Below, one piece after another: positions 8,263 to 15,759 of a DNA stretch of 64,000 nucleotides (the stretch's first letter is position 1; each line of letters begins with the position of its first letter). The position numbers were made by a program, and so were the translations under genes. The stretch is from Citrobacter amalonaticus Y19 (GTDB lineage Bacteria > Pseudomonadota > Gammaproteobacteria > Enterobacterales > Enterobacteriaceae). The stretch spans positions 3,410,001 to 3,474,000 of the forward strand of contig NZ_CP011132.1 in the NCBI RefSeq assembly GCF_000981805.1, written 5' to 3'. The notes beneath the pieces were generated by a model. It was given only the letters and a program-made list of their open reading frames with translations. It was not told where the DNA came from and did no database searches.

Positions 8263-9826
8263 GAGAACCTCCTTGTCTGAAATAGCGAGCGTTCATGGTT
8301 TTCAGGTTGGCCGCCAGGCGCAAAGGGGCCTCGCTTTGCGCCTGGATATCGCGCTCAGGGTCCACTCCCGGGGCGATTTCGGTGACAACCAGGCCTTCTG
8401 CCGTTAATTCCATTACGCAACGCTCAGTGACATATTGCACCTGTTGCCCGCGAGCCAGTGCGCGTTTACCTGAGAATGTGACGTGTGAAACTTCCTGCAC
8501 CAGCTTTTTGGCTTTTCCTTCTTTGGCGATATGGAGCTGCCCTCCTTCCAGACTGAGTTGCGCCCCCGCGTTGAAAAAGCCCGAGAAAATAATGCGCTTC
8601 GCATGAGAGGTAATATCAATAAACCCGCCACATCCTGCGGTCACGTGCGGTCTTGCAGGCAGATATGAAACGTTAACAGAACCGTCCGCACCGATTTGCA
8701 GGAAGGACATCAGCGTCAGATCAAAACCGCCCCCCTGGAAGTAGGTGAACTGTTGTGGGGAAGGAAGAAAGGCTTCGGCATTGGATGCACAACCGAACTG
8801 AAATTCCAGCAACGGCACACCGCCAATCGCGCCCTGTTCCAGCAGCCAGGTGACATCACCGTGACGACCTTGCTCAAGTAAAATACGCGGGACGTTGGCG
8901 GAAATACCAAAGCCAATATTGACGGCATCACCGGCTTTTAACTCCTCGGCAACGCGCAGGGCAATAACACGCGCAGGACCGTTCTCCATCAGGCTAAAGC
9001 TTTCGAGAGGGCGGACGATTTCTCCGCTAATTGCTGGCTCATAAACGGTCTGTGTGGTTTGGGTCTGTTCCGGCGCAACCACGATGTAATCCACCAGCAC
9101 GCCCGGAATCCGAACGTCTTTTGGCTTCAGACTGCCCGCTGCGACCTGGCGTTTGACCTGGGCAATCACAATCCCGCCGTTATTGCGTACCGCCATGGCC
9201 TGTTCCAGCGGGCCAAGGTAGGCGCCTTCGTGTTCATAGCTGAGATTGCCGCGTTCGTCGGCAGTGGTTGCCCGAATAATCGCTACCTGTGGCACGATAC
9301 TGGGGAAAAAGAGCCACTCGTCGTTGGCAAATGTGATTCGCTCAACGAAGGGGTCCTGCGCCGCTTTTTCATTCATTGCGCCGCCTTGCAACTGCGGATC
9401 AACGTAGGTATCCATCCCCGTTTGTGTCAGGACACCTGGACGATGCGCGGCCGCTTCCCGGTGCATGTCAAATAAGATCCCGGAAGGGAGGTTCCAGGCA
9501 GGGATCTCATTGTTGTTGATCATTTGCCAGATTGCCGGTGGCGTCATGGATGAAGGGCCTGAGGGATATGATCCCGCAATCACCTTCGCCAACAGACCCG
9601 GCTGCGCCAGATGATCGATCCCTTTCACGCCATACATATCGCCCGCAGCAATCGGGTGCAATGTCGTAATTGCCTGTGGATGTCCTTCATTTTTAAATCT
9701 TTCGCCAATTGCTGCCAGAACGGCATCCGGGCATCCCATACCGCTGGAAGAGGAAACCGTCACGATAGCGCGATCGGCTATCAGTTCAGAGGCTTCCGCA
9801 GCGGAGATTGTTCGTACAGCACACAT
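8255..9826 (-). CDS. Acyl-CoA:acetate/3-ketoacid CoA-transferase
   Basis: A 523-residue family I CoA-transferase with alpha and beta halves fused in one chain, like E. coli YdiF. The N-terminal half has VSSSSGMGCPDAVLAAIGERF and the second half NIGFGISANVPRILLEQG. The catalytic glutamate is expected in TWLLEQGAIGGVP, matching the E-S/Q-G-x-x-G-G motif. ATG at 9826 has AAGGAGAGATGTT in front. It is the first gene of the minus-strand operon, downstream of the 16-bp operator at 9902-9917. It activates an acid by moving CoA from acetyl-CoA or another donor; the acceptor is unknown. Confidence 0.9.
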   Translation of the reverse strand: MCAVRTISAAEASELIADRAIVTVSSSSGMGCPDAVLAAIGERFKNEGHPQAITTLHPIAAGDMYGVKGIDHLAQPGLLAKVIAGSYPSGPSSMTPPAIWQMINNNEIPAWNLPSGILFDMHREAAAHRPGVLTQTGMDTYVDPQLQGGAMNEKAAQDPFVERITFANDEWLFFPSIVPQVAIIRATTADERGNLSYEHEGAYLGPLEQAMAVRNNGGIVIAQVKRQVAAGSLKPKDVRIPGVLVDYIVVAPEQTQTTQTVYEPAISGEIVRPLESFSLMENGPARVIALRVAEELKAGDAVNIGFGISANVPRILLEQGRHGDVTWLLEQGAIGGVPLLEFQFGCASNAEAFLPSPQQFTYFQGGGFDLTLMSFLQIGADGSVNVSYLPARPHVTAGCGGFIDITSHAKRIIFSGFFNAGAQLSLEGGQLHIAKEGKAKKLVQEVSHVTFSGKRALARGQQVQYVTERCVMELTAEGLVVTEIAPGVDPERDIQAQSEAPLRLAANLKTMNARYFRQGGSHE

Positions 9827-9901
9827 AACATCTCTCCTTGTTTCGATATAATTAATTAATGATTAAACGCATTAAAACATATAGTTAGTGTTTTTACGTT
9901 T

Positions 9902-9917
9902 ATTGGAACGTTCCAAT
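9902..9917. promoter_or_regulatory. Perfect 16-bp LacI-family operator
   Basis: ATTGGAACGTTCCAAT is a perfect palindrome with a central CG. It lies 76 bp upstream of the CoA-transferase start and 168 bp upstream of the divergent LacI-family gene. That is the expected operator position for repression of the operon and possibly of the regulator itself. Confidence 0.75.
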
Positions 9918-10084
9918 TTATGTGTGATTTGTACGATTCAGAGGAATAAAACACAACACGGGATGTGCAAAATTGTGATCGATTCCGCGATCTCTTTACG
10001 ATCCTGGTCGGATCGTTTACCTTGCGCCTGAGGAGAATATGGTAAAGTGAGCGCCTTTGATCTGAAGGCAATTTGGGAGCAGGT

Positions 10085-11113
10085 ATGGTAAGGGCGGAGA
10101 CAGGAAGAAAGCGCGTTACCTTAACGGATGTCGCCCGCGCGGCTGGCGTGTCGAAATCGACAGTCTCGTTGGTACTCAATGATAGCCCTTTGATCAAAAA
10201 AGAGACGCAGGAGAAAGTCCAGCAGGCGATGGAGGAACTGGGCTATGTCTATAACCGCTTTGCGGCAAACCTGCGCTCGCAGAAGTCGCTCACCATTGGT
10301 GTGGTTATCGACGACCTGACCAACCCGTTCTTCGCCGAATTTACCATGGGACTGGAAACGACCCTGGCAGAACAGGGGTACATCACGGTAATGGCAAATA
10401 CGTCACAGCGCAGCGATCGACAAAAGCAGGTTCTGGATGCGTTACTGGAACACCACGTTGCGGGGATTGTTCTCTGCCCAGTGAACAGCTCATCGGAAGC
10501 CGATCTCCAGCGCTATGCCAATAGTTCAACGCCGTTGCTCATTGCGATGCGCCCTCTGGACTGGCAGCGTTTACCGGCGGATTATGTCGGCGTCGATAGC
10601 TATGCCGGCGTAAGAGAAGCAACGGAATACCTCATCCAGCAAGGGCATAAGGTGATCGCATTTATCGGCGGCCCTGCCAATTATTTACGCTATCAGGGCT
10701 ATCTTGACGCTGTGACAAGCTCTGGTTTACAACCCTGGGGCATTGATGATGCGTCTTTGCGTTGCGAGCCGACACGAGCGAATGGATTTTTGCTGATGCA
10801 GCATTTGCTGGATAGTGCAACGCCGCCAACGGCGGTTATTTGTTATAACGATTTAATGGCATTTGGCGCATGTTCTGCGCTGGGCGAACGAGGGTTGTTT
10901 GCTGGTAAAGACATCTCTCTGATTGGTTATGACGGCGTTGCTGCCTGTGCCTACAGTAATCCCCCCCTGTCGACCATCGCGGTTGAACCGATGGCCTTAG
11001 GAAAACAGGCTGCCCAACAAATTATTCGGCGGATAACGGATCCCACTATTCCTCTCAACCATTACGTGTATCGACCGACTCTCCAGATCAGAGCGTCAAC
11101 CGGTCCGCGCTGA
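10085..11113 (+). CDS. LacI-family regulator of the divergent operon
   Basis: A 342-residue repressor with an N-terminal helix-turn-helix (RVTLTDVARAAGVSKSTVSL) and a periplasmic-binding-protein-like effector domain (IGVVIDDLTNPFFAEF, ISLIGYDGVAACAYS, and LSTIAVEPMALGKQAAQ near the end). The frame can begin at a TTG at 10073. The ATG at 10085 is preceded by GGGAGCAGGT and is preferred. It is divergent from the CoA-transferase operon, with the palindrome at 9902-9917 between them, so it very probably controls that operon. The inducer is unknown. It resembles the GalR/GntR-type sugar regulators in overall sequence. Confidence 0.9.
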   Translation: MVRAETGRKRVTLTDVARAAGVSKSTVSLVLNDSPLIKKETQEKVQQAMEELGYVYNRFAANLRSQKSLTIGVVIDDLTNPFFAEFTMGLETTLAEQGYITVMANTSQRSDRQKQVLDALLEHHVAGIVLCPVNSSSEADLQRYANSSTPLLIAMRPLDWQRLPADYVGVDSYAGVREATEYLIQQGHKVIAFIGGPANYLRYQGYLDAVTSSGLQPWGIDDASLRCEPTRANGFLLMQHLLDSATPPTAVICYNDLMAFGACSALGERGLFAGKDISLIGYDGVAACAYSNPPLSTIAVEPMALGKQAAQQIIRRITDPTIPLNHYVYRPTLQIRASTGPR

Positions 11114-11258
11114 CGTTAAATGGCTGTTGCAGAAATCGCCATACTCTCTTGCCCTTTTTGAAGCAGGTAACGCCGTTCACTATGGCTGGGAATCCCCCAT
11201 CCCCCACATTCGAGTTGCTACTGAGAGTCGTTTTGTTGCAATCTATTGAATGAAAAGC

Positions 11259-11332
11259 GCTATAACTGCTGATTTATCAAGGGAAAGTTGAGTTTGGTAA
11301 ACTTCAGGGGAGTTGAGTCTGGCGCGGCGAAG
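11259..11332. repeat. Left copy of island-flanking direct repeat (attL-like)
   Basis: Bases 11259-11318 match 27522-27581 at 58 of 60 positions in direct orientation. The next 14 bases (TCTGGCGCGGCGAAG region) also resemble the CCA end and acceptor stem of the tRNA-Gly gene, with one substitution and one missing base. This is what a tRNA-targeted integration would leave at the far end of the element. Confidence 0.8.
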
Positions 11333-11334
11333 CA

Positions 11335-11528
11335 CCTGGGCGACTTGCCACAAGCTGTCGCTGACGAAAAAGCGGAGGTGCAGAATCTACAGTCCAGGCT
11401 TGAGATTATTGACGTATCGCAAAAGCTCGCCCTCTCTGAAGCAGTAAGCAGTAAGCAGAATTGAAAAACAACGTGACGAACTGAAGCGTGGACTTGTTCG
11501 ATCAGAGCGGAATACACATCAGAACTAA
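11335..11528 (+). pseudogene. Decayed coiled-coil gene fragment, DUF2130-like
   Basis: Read on the plus strand this encodes HLGDLPQAVADEKAEVQNLQ and then SRLEIIDVSQKLALSEAVS, a heptad-like, charged coiled coil. The frame breaks at a 7-bp tandem duplication, gtaagca at 11444-11450 and again at 11451-11457. Removing one copy restores EAVSRIEKQRDELKRGLVRSE, which then stops at 11526-11528. The combined text resembles the long coiled-coil part of DUF2130 proteins. There is no start codon, so it is a relic just inside the left repeat. Confidence 0.55.
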
Positions 11529-11534
11529 TTTACG

Positions 11535-11939
11535 ATGATCATTAAATCTATAGCAATCTGGCTGCTTATCGTACCACTTGCGGTTTTGAATGGTACATTG
11601 CGCGATAAAGTCATAAGCCCCTTAATAGGTGAAGTCTGCGCGTTGCCGTTGAGTGGTGTAACACTATGCCTGCTCATCTTTGTCGTCTGCCGGTTTCTCT
11701 TCCCTTTTTTACCCAAAGGCACCCAAAACGATTACCTCATGGCAGGATTAATATGGATGTTGTTGACGGTGTGCTTCGAATCTGCCATGGGCTATTTTTT
11801 CATGCATAAGTCATTGCTGGAACTGGTCAAAGCATACGACTTTACGACGGGAAATCTCTGGCTGTTTGTCACGTTGTTTACTGGCATCGCTCCATGGTTA
11901 ACAGGAAAATTGAGCCATCTTTTTGTTGCCAGTCGCTAG
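11535..11939 (+). CDS. Small hypothetical inner-membrane protein
   Basis: A 134-residue protein with about four hydrophobic segments: residues 4-20, 40-60, 67-85 and 105-125. It contains PLIGEVCALPLSGVTLCLLI and ends KLSHLFVASR. ATG at 11535 follows a gap without a strong ribosome site. I do not recognise a family. It lies between the decayed fragment and the exopolysaccharide cluster, inside the island. Coding on this strand is supported by length and by the membrane pattern; function is unknown. Confidence 0.65.
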   Translation: MIIKSIAIWLLIVPLAVLNGTLRDKVISPLIGEVCALPLSGVTLCLLIFVVCRFLFPFLPKGTQNDYLMAGLIWMLLTVCFESAMGYFFMHKSLLELVKAYDFTTGNLWLFVTLFTGIAPWLTGKLSHLFVASR

Positions 11940-12522
11940 TTCTGGATGTCCTGCTTCGCAGGGTGATCAATCTCCCTGAAACGAAACCGTCGGGCAAACT
12001 GTTTAACAGACACCGCAGAGTCCAGTGAGACAGCGCGAGCAGGGTAAACAGCGCTCCTGCCAGAGCGCACACAGACGCCTTTTTATCCGCCTCCCTTTTT
12101 TGCCCATTGTCAATTGCTCGACTATGATCGTAAATCATGGTTGTCAGTCATTCGGAGCACATGCGTATGAATATCGTGACATCTTTACAGGATTTTTTTA
12201 AATACTCTGAAAGACATCCTCTATTTCATTTGCTACAATCTGTAAATCGTGATTCAGGATTTACTCATGGTTGAACTTCTCCCTCTTTTTAACAGTGGAT
12301 AGATTGGCAGTTAACCTCAACTGTTTAATTGTCTTTGTATGGAAAAAGCCAGAAACTTTTATCTGCTTCTTTTCACGCCTTGATCTTTGTCATTTAAAAA
12401 ACGATGTAACCAGAGCCTTTTACTCCGCCAGGGGTCTCCCCTCGCACATGCATAAAATAGCTCAAAGATTAATCAAAATGACACAAAATACAGAACAATC
12501 TTATTAAGGAATAAGATAAAAA
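11940..12522. other. Leader region of the exopolysaccharide cluster
   Basis: 583 bp without a supported gene. Short open frames on both strands look like chance. From about 12160 the sequence turns AT-rich, which fits a horizontally acquired promoter region. AGGGG-tct-CCCCT at 12430-12442 can form a small hairpin. TTAAGGAATAAG just before 12523 supplies a ribosome site. I found no JUMPstart/ops (GGCGGTAG) element, unlike classic capsule and colanic acid operons. Confidence 0.5.
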
Positions 12523-13929
12523 ATGCTTAGCCATCGTATCAGAATTAAGCGGCGAGGATATCCTATTGTTGCCAAACTCATTGATTTTTTATCAATGAAT
12601 TTTTCATCAATATTATTTTTCTACTTATTTTCGCAACAAGATTTTTACAATGGCATAATCTTTAGCGTTTTGTTTTCAATTGTTTTCCTGCTAATCGGCG
12701 AATATACCAGCGTTTATAGTTATCGAATTAAAAGCCTGCATCCTCAGGAGTTTACGCGTCTGGCAGGCACTTGCGTTTTGTCGTTCGGTTTTATGGAAGT
12801 ACTTCGCGTTTCATTCAGCTACTTCAATGACTTGCATCTTACAGGTCTTTGGGACTTCTCGCTTTTCCCACCGCCCATTTTGCCGTACGCCGTTCCACTT
12901 TTGACGCTATTAATTATCAGACTCATATTACTCAGACAATTCCGTCAAAAAACCATGCGCGTCGCGATTGTAGGTATGACCCCAGCTGGCTTAGCCGCCG
13001 AAAATGAATTGTTAAAAGAATATAGCAGCGAGAAAATTGATCTTTCCTATTATGACGACCGCGATGAAAGTCGTTTTGGTTATCTCACTCACGCGCCTTA
13101 TCGTGGAAAAGTAGAGGATCTGCTGGAACGTGCGCGCAAAGGTGAACTGGACGAAATTTATATTGCATTACCGATGGCCGCCGTTCAGCGCATCCGTCAT
13201 TTTATTGCAATGCTGTCAGATACCACCGTTGATACCTTTATTGTGCCCGATATTTATTCCTACAGCACCCATACCACCGAAGTGCGTATGATTGGTAATA
13301 TGCAAGCCATCAGTATTCTCAGCTCACCCTTTGATGACGGCGGTGCAATAATTAAGCGAGCGGAAGATTTAATTCTCGGCACCATAATAACGATTCTTAT
13401 TTCCCCGCTCATGTTAATTATTGCACTGGGGATTAAGCTCACTTCGCGCGGCCCGATTATTTTCAAGCAGGATCGCTACGGTTTAAGCGGTCAAAAAATA
13501 ACGGTGTATAAATTCCGTTCCATGCGTGTAATGGAAAATGCGGACGTTGTCATCCAGGCCACCAGGCAGGACCCGCGCGTGACGCGCTTTGGCTCTTTCC
13601 TGCGCCGTAAATCACTCGACGAGCTGCCGCAGTTTATCAACGTCCTGCAAGGCAGAATGTCGATTGTTGGGCCACGCCCGCACGCCGTCGCCCACAATGA
13701 GGAATATCGTAAGATCGTCGATAACTACATGATTCGCCACAAAGTGAAACCGGGCATTACCGGGCTGGCTCAGGTCAGCGGCTATCGTGGCGAGGTGGAT
13801 ACGCTGGATAAGATGGAAAAACGCATCCAGTACGACATCGACTACATCCAGAACTGGTCGCTGTGGCTTGATATCAAAATCATTTTTAAAACCATAACCA
13901 AAGGCTTTTCCGGTGAGAACGCCTACTAG
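12523..13929 (+). CDS. Undecaprenyl-phosphate glycosylphosphotransferase (WcaJ/WbaP type)
   Basis: A 468-residue polytopic membrane enzyme that starts repeat-unit synthesis by moving a sugar-1-phosphate, usually glucose-1-P, to undecaprenyl phosphate. The N-terminal half has about four membrane segments and a CoA-binding-like fold (RVAIVGMTPAGLAAENEL). The C-terminal catalytic domain begins near residue 275. It contains the family signatures VYKFRSM, LRRKSLDELPQFINVLQG, MSIVGPRPH and PGITGLAQVSGYRGE. It is the first gene of a twelve-gene cluster and overlaps the next by 17 bp. The first 900 bp are more AT-rich than the rest of the operon. The sugar is not certain. Confidence 0.93.
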   Translation: MLSHRIRIKRRGYPIVAKLIDFLSMNFSSILFFYLFSQQDFYNGIIFSVLFSIVFLLIGEYTSVYSYRIKSLHPQEFTRLAGTCVLSFGFMEVLRVSFSYFNDLHLTGLWDFSLFPPPILPYAVPLLTLLIIRLILLRQFRQKTMRVAIVGMTPAGLAAENELLKEYSSEKIDLSYYDDRDESRFGYLTHAPYRGKVEDLLERARKGELDEIYIALPMAAVQRIRHFIAMLSDTTVDTFIVPDIYSYSTHTTEVRMIGNMQAISILSSPFDDGGAIIKRAEDLILGTIITILISPLMLIIALGIKLTSRGPIIFKQDRYGLSGQKITVYKFRSMRVMENADVVIQATRQDPRVTRFGSFLRRKSLDELPQFINVLQGRMSIVGPRPHAVAHNEEYRKIVDNYMIRHKVKPGITGLAQVSGYRGEVDTLDKMEKRIQYDIDYIQNWSLWLDIKIIFKTITKGFSGENAY

Positions 13930-15205
13930 CGCGCTGCTGATAGCCGGTCTGGCGGCGGTACCTGCGGCATGGGCTCTGCCCGTACCGAAGTCGCACATCG
14001 GCGTGGCCGGTATTGATTTTCAAAGCCAGGTCGCCGTCGATTACGGACAGGTAAGCAACGTTACCTATCAGCCGTGGGCGCAAAACGAAATCAGCTCGTC
14101 GTTTTACCACGTCAGCCCGCTGCTGCGCATGATTGGCGAGCGCGATGAAGATCGCTATCTGCTGATGTATTCCGGCGATTACCGAACTTATACGCAAGAT
14201 AGCGCGGATAGTTACACCAATCATTTCTTCAGGTTTAACGGCCAGTGGCGCTATGGTCAAATGCACGGCCTGAGCTTAGACCTTCAGGATACGCTTGGTC
14301 ACGAAGAGCGTGGGCGCGGTATTTCGGAAGGTTTTCTTCCGCAGCAGTTTCGTGAGTTTGGCATCAACAAACCGCTGAAAACCCGTTTTCTCAGTAACGA
14401 AGTGCGCTACAGCTACGGCGCACCGGAAGGTCGAGGCAAACTGGAAACCGCCCTACTGTACAAGCAGCTGCGCTTTACCGACCTCGATGATGTCCGCAAC
14501 GCCGACGGTGATTTCTATCAATACATCCGCGATCAGGAGTGGCATGAACCGAGCCTGGTGGTGGAACTGTTTGATATGTACAGCAAGAAAAACCGCTTTC
14601 GCTATAGTTTTATTACCAACCAGCGACGCTATGAAACCAGCTCGCTCAAGGATAGCAACGAGTACTACCTGCTCTACGGCTATAAAGGGCAGGTCACCGG
14701 TAAAACCAGCATCGATGCCAACGTATCGTGGCTGTATAAGCAGTTTATCAATGAGCCCGATGCCCATGATTTCAACGGGCTGAACTGGGACATCAAAATG
14801 GAGTGGAAACCGCTGAAGCAGTCGGCGGTCGCCCTGCACAGCGCCCAGCACATTAAAGATCCTTCCGAAGTGGGCGGCTATGTTCAGGTCACTGAAAACG
14901 GGCTGTCATGGACGCATCACTGGTGGGTCGACCGGTTCTCTACCACCGTCGATTACACCTACGTGATGGAGGATTACAAAAAACAGGCGAACAATCGCAA
15001 AGACCGCGACGGGGTGGTGACCCTGAGCGCGAGCTATGATTTCCGCCCCTCCATCAATTTCGAACTGAAGTACCAGATGGATACGCTGCGTTCTAACAAG
15101 AAGACCGATTCGTTTTTTATTGGGCCAAACTACGATCGGGAAGTGGACAGAACGCTGGGTTACGACAACCAATTGATTATGTTAACGGCCAGGGTACAAA
15201 TCTAA
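13913..15205 (+). CDS. Outer-membrane beta-barrel of exopolysaccharide export
   Basis: 430 residues with a GTG start and a clear signal peptide, MRTPTSALLIAGLAAVPAAWA, cut before LPVPK. The rest is rich in alternating aromatic/polar strands and acidic turns (RFRYSFITNQRRYETSS, INFELKYQMDTLRSN), as in the BBP2-type outer-membrane barrels found in exopolysaccharide loci. The C-terminus is VQI rather than the usual terminal Phe. It sits between the initiating transferase and a short OPX lipoprotein that lacks the Wza membrane-spanning helix. I infer that it is the outer-membrane pore for the polymer. Family assignment is by pattern, without alignment. Confidence 0.75.
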   Translation: MRTPTSALLIAGLAAVPAAWALPVPKSHIGVAGIDFQSQVAVDYGQVSNVTYQPWAQNEISSSFYHVSPLLRMIGERDEDRYLLMYSGDYRTYTQDSADSYTNHFFRFNGQWRYGQMHGLSLDLQDTLGHEERGRGISEGFLPQQFREFGINKPLKTRFLSNEVRYSYGAPEGRGKLETALLYKQLRFTDLDDVRNADGDFYQYIRDQEWHEPSLVVELFDMYSKKNRFRYSFITNQRRYETSSLKDSNEYYLLYGYKGQVTGKTSIDANVSWLYKQFINEPDAHDFNGLNWDIKMEWKPLKQSAVALHSAQHIKDPSEVGGYVQVTENGLSWTHHWWVDRFSTTVDYTYVMEDYKKQANNRKDRDGVVTLSASYDFRPSINFELKYQMDTLRSNKKTDSFFIGPNYDREVDRTLGYDNQLIMLTARVQI

Positions 15206-15206
15206 C

Positions 15207-15758
15207 GTGAAAAATATACTCGCGACGCTTCTTCTTTTTTCCAGTTGCCTGCTCACGGCCTGCAGTACGCCAGTGCCGTTAATGGATACCCCCTCCCAGG
15301 ACAATCGTTACTGGCTGGGCGAAGGCGATCAAATCAACATTGCCGTTGCCGGTGAGCCGGACATGAGTATGCGCTTTTTGCTCGACAGCAGCGGCACCAT
15401 TACCTACCCATACATCGGACAGCTGCACCTGCTGGGTAAAACCCCGGAAGACGTGAGCGCAGAGCTGACTCAACGCCTGCGCGGCGACTATCTGCAAAAC
15501 CCAATGGTGACCGTCACCGTAACGCAATTCCGCAATATCTTTATCCTCGGCGAAGTGGAGAAACCGGATGGCTACCCGTGGCAGCCCGGCCTGACCGTCG
15601 AGAAAGCCCTGGCGCTGGGCGGTGGCTTCACCGACCGCGCGGATAAGCACGATCTCAGCATTCGCCGCTCGGGCAGCAATGAACTGCTGGAAAACGTGGA
15701 CGTTCGCCATTCGCTTCGCCCTGGGGACACCGTCATCGTTGGTATGAGCTTCTTCTGA
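15207..15758 (+). CDS. Short polysaccharide export (OPX) lipoprotein, Wza/GumB type
   Basis: 183 residues, half the length of Wza (379). The signal peptide ends in a lipobox, LTAC, with the lipidated Cys at residue 19. A Poly_export domain follows (YWLGEGDQINIAV, then GTITYPYIGQLHLLGKTPEDV) and one SLBB-like domain (RNIFILGEVEKPDGYPWQPG, TVEKALALGGGFTDRA). The C-terminal amphipathic helix that forms the Wza outer-membrane pore is missing, as in xanthan GumB. It should therefore be a periplasmic adaptor anchored in the outer membrane that needs a separate barrel. The adjacent beta-barrel gene, 1 bp upstream, is the natural partner. Confidence 0.9.
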   Translation: MKNILATLLLFSSCLLTACSTPVPLMDTPSQDNRYWLGEGDQINIAVAGEPDMSMRFLLDSSGTITYPYIGQLHLLGKTPEDVSAELTQRLRGDYLQNPMVTVTVTQFRNIFILGEVEKPDGYPWQPGLTVEKALALGGGFTDRADKHDLSIRRSGSNELLENVDVRHSLRPGDTVIVGMSFF

Positions 15759-15759
15759 T

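Noticed and set aside
11878..12138. 86-codon minus-strand frame with one hydrophobic segment
   Set aside because: It overlaps the end of the better-supported 134-residue membrane protein and has no ribosome site or recognised family.
12271..12507. 78-codon frame before the exopolysaccharide operon
   Set aside because: Composition looks like translated AT-rich leader DNA, and it has no ribosome site or family.
11940..12522. Search for a JUMPstart/ops element
   Set aside because: No GGCGGTAG was found, so RfaH control is not supported.
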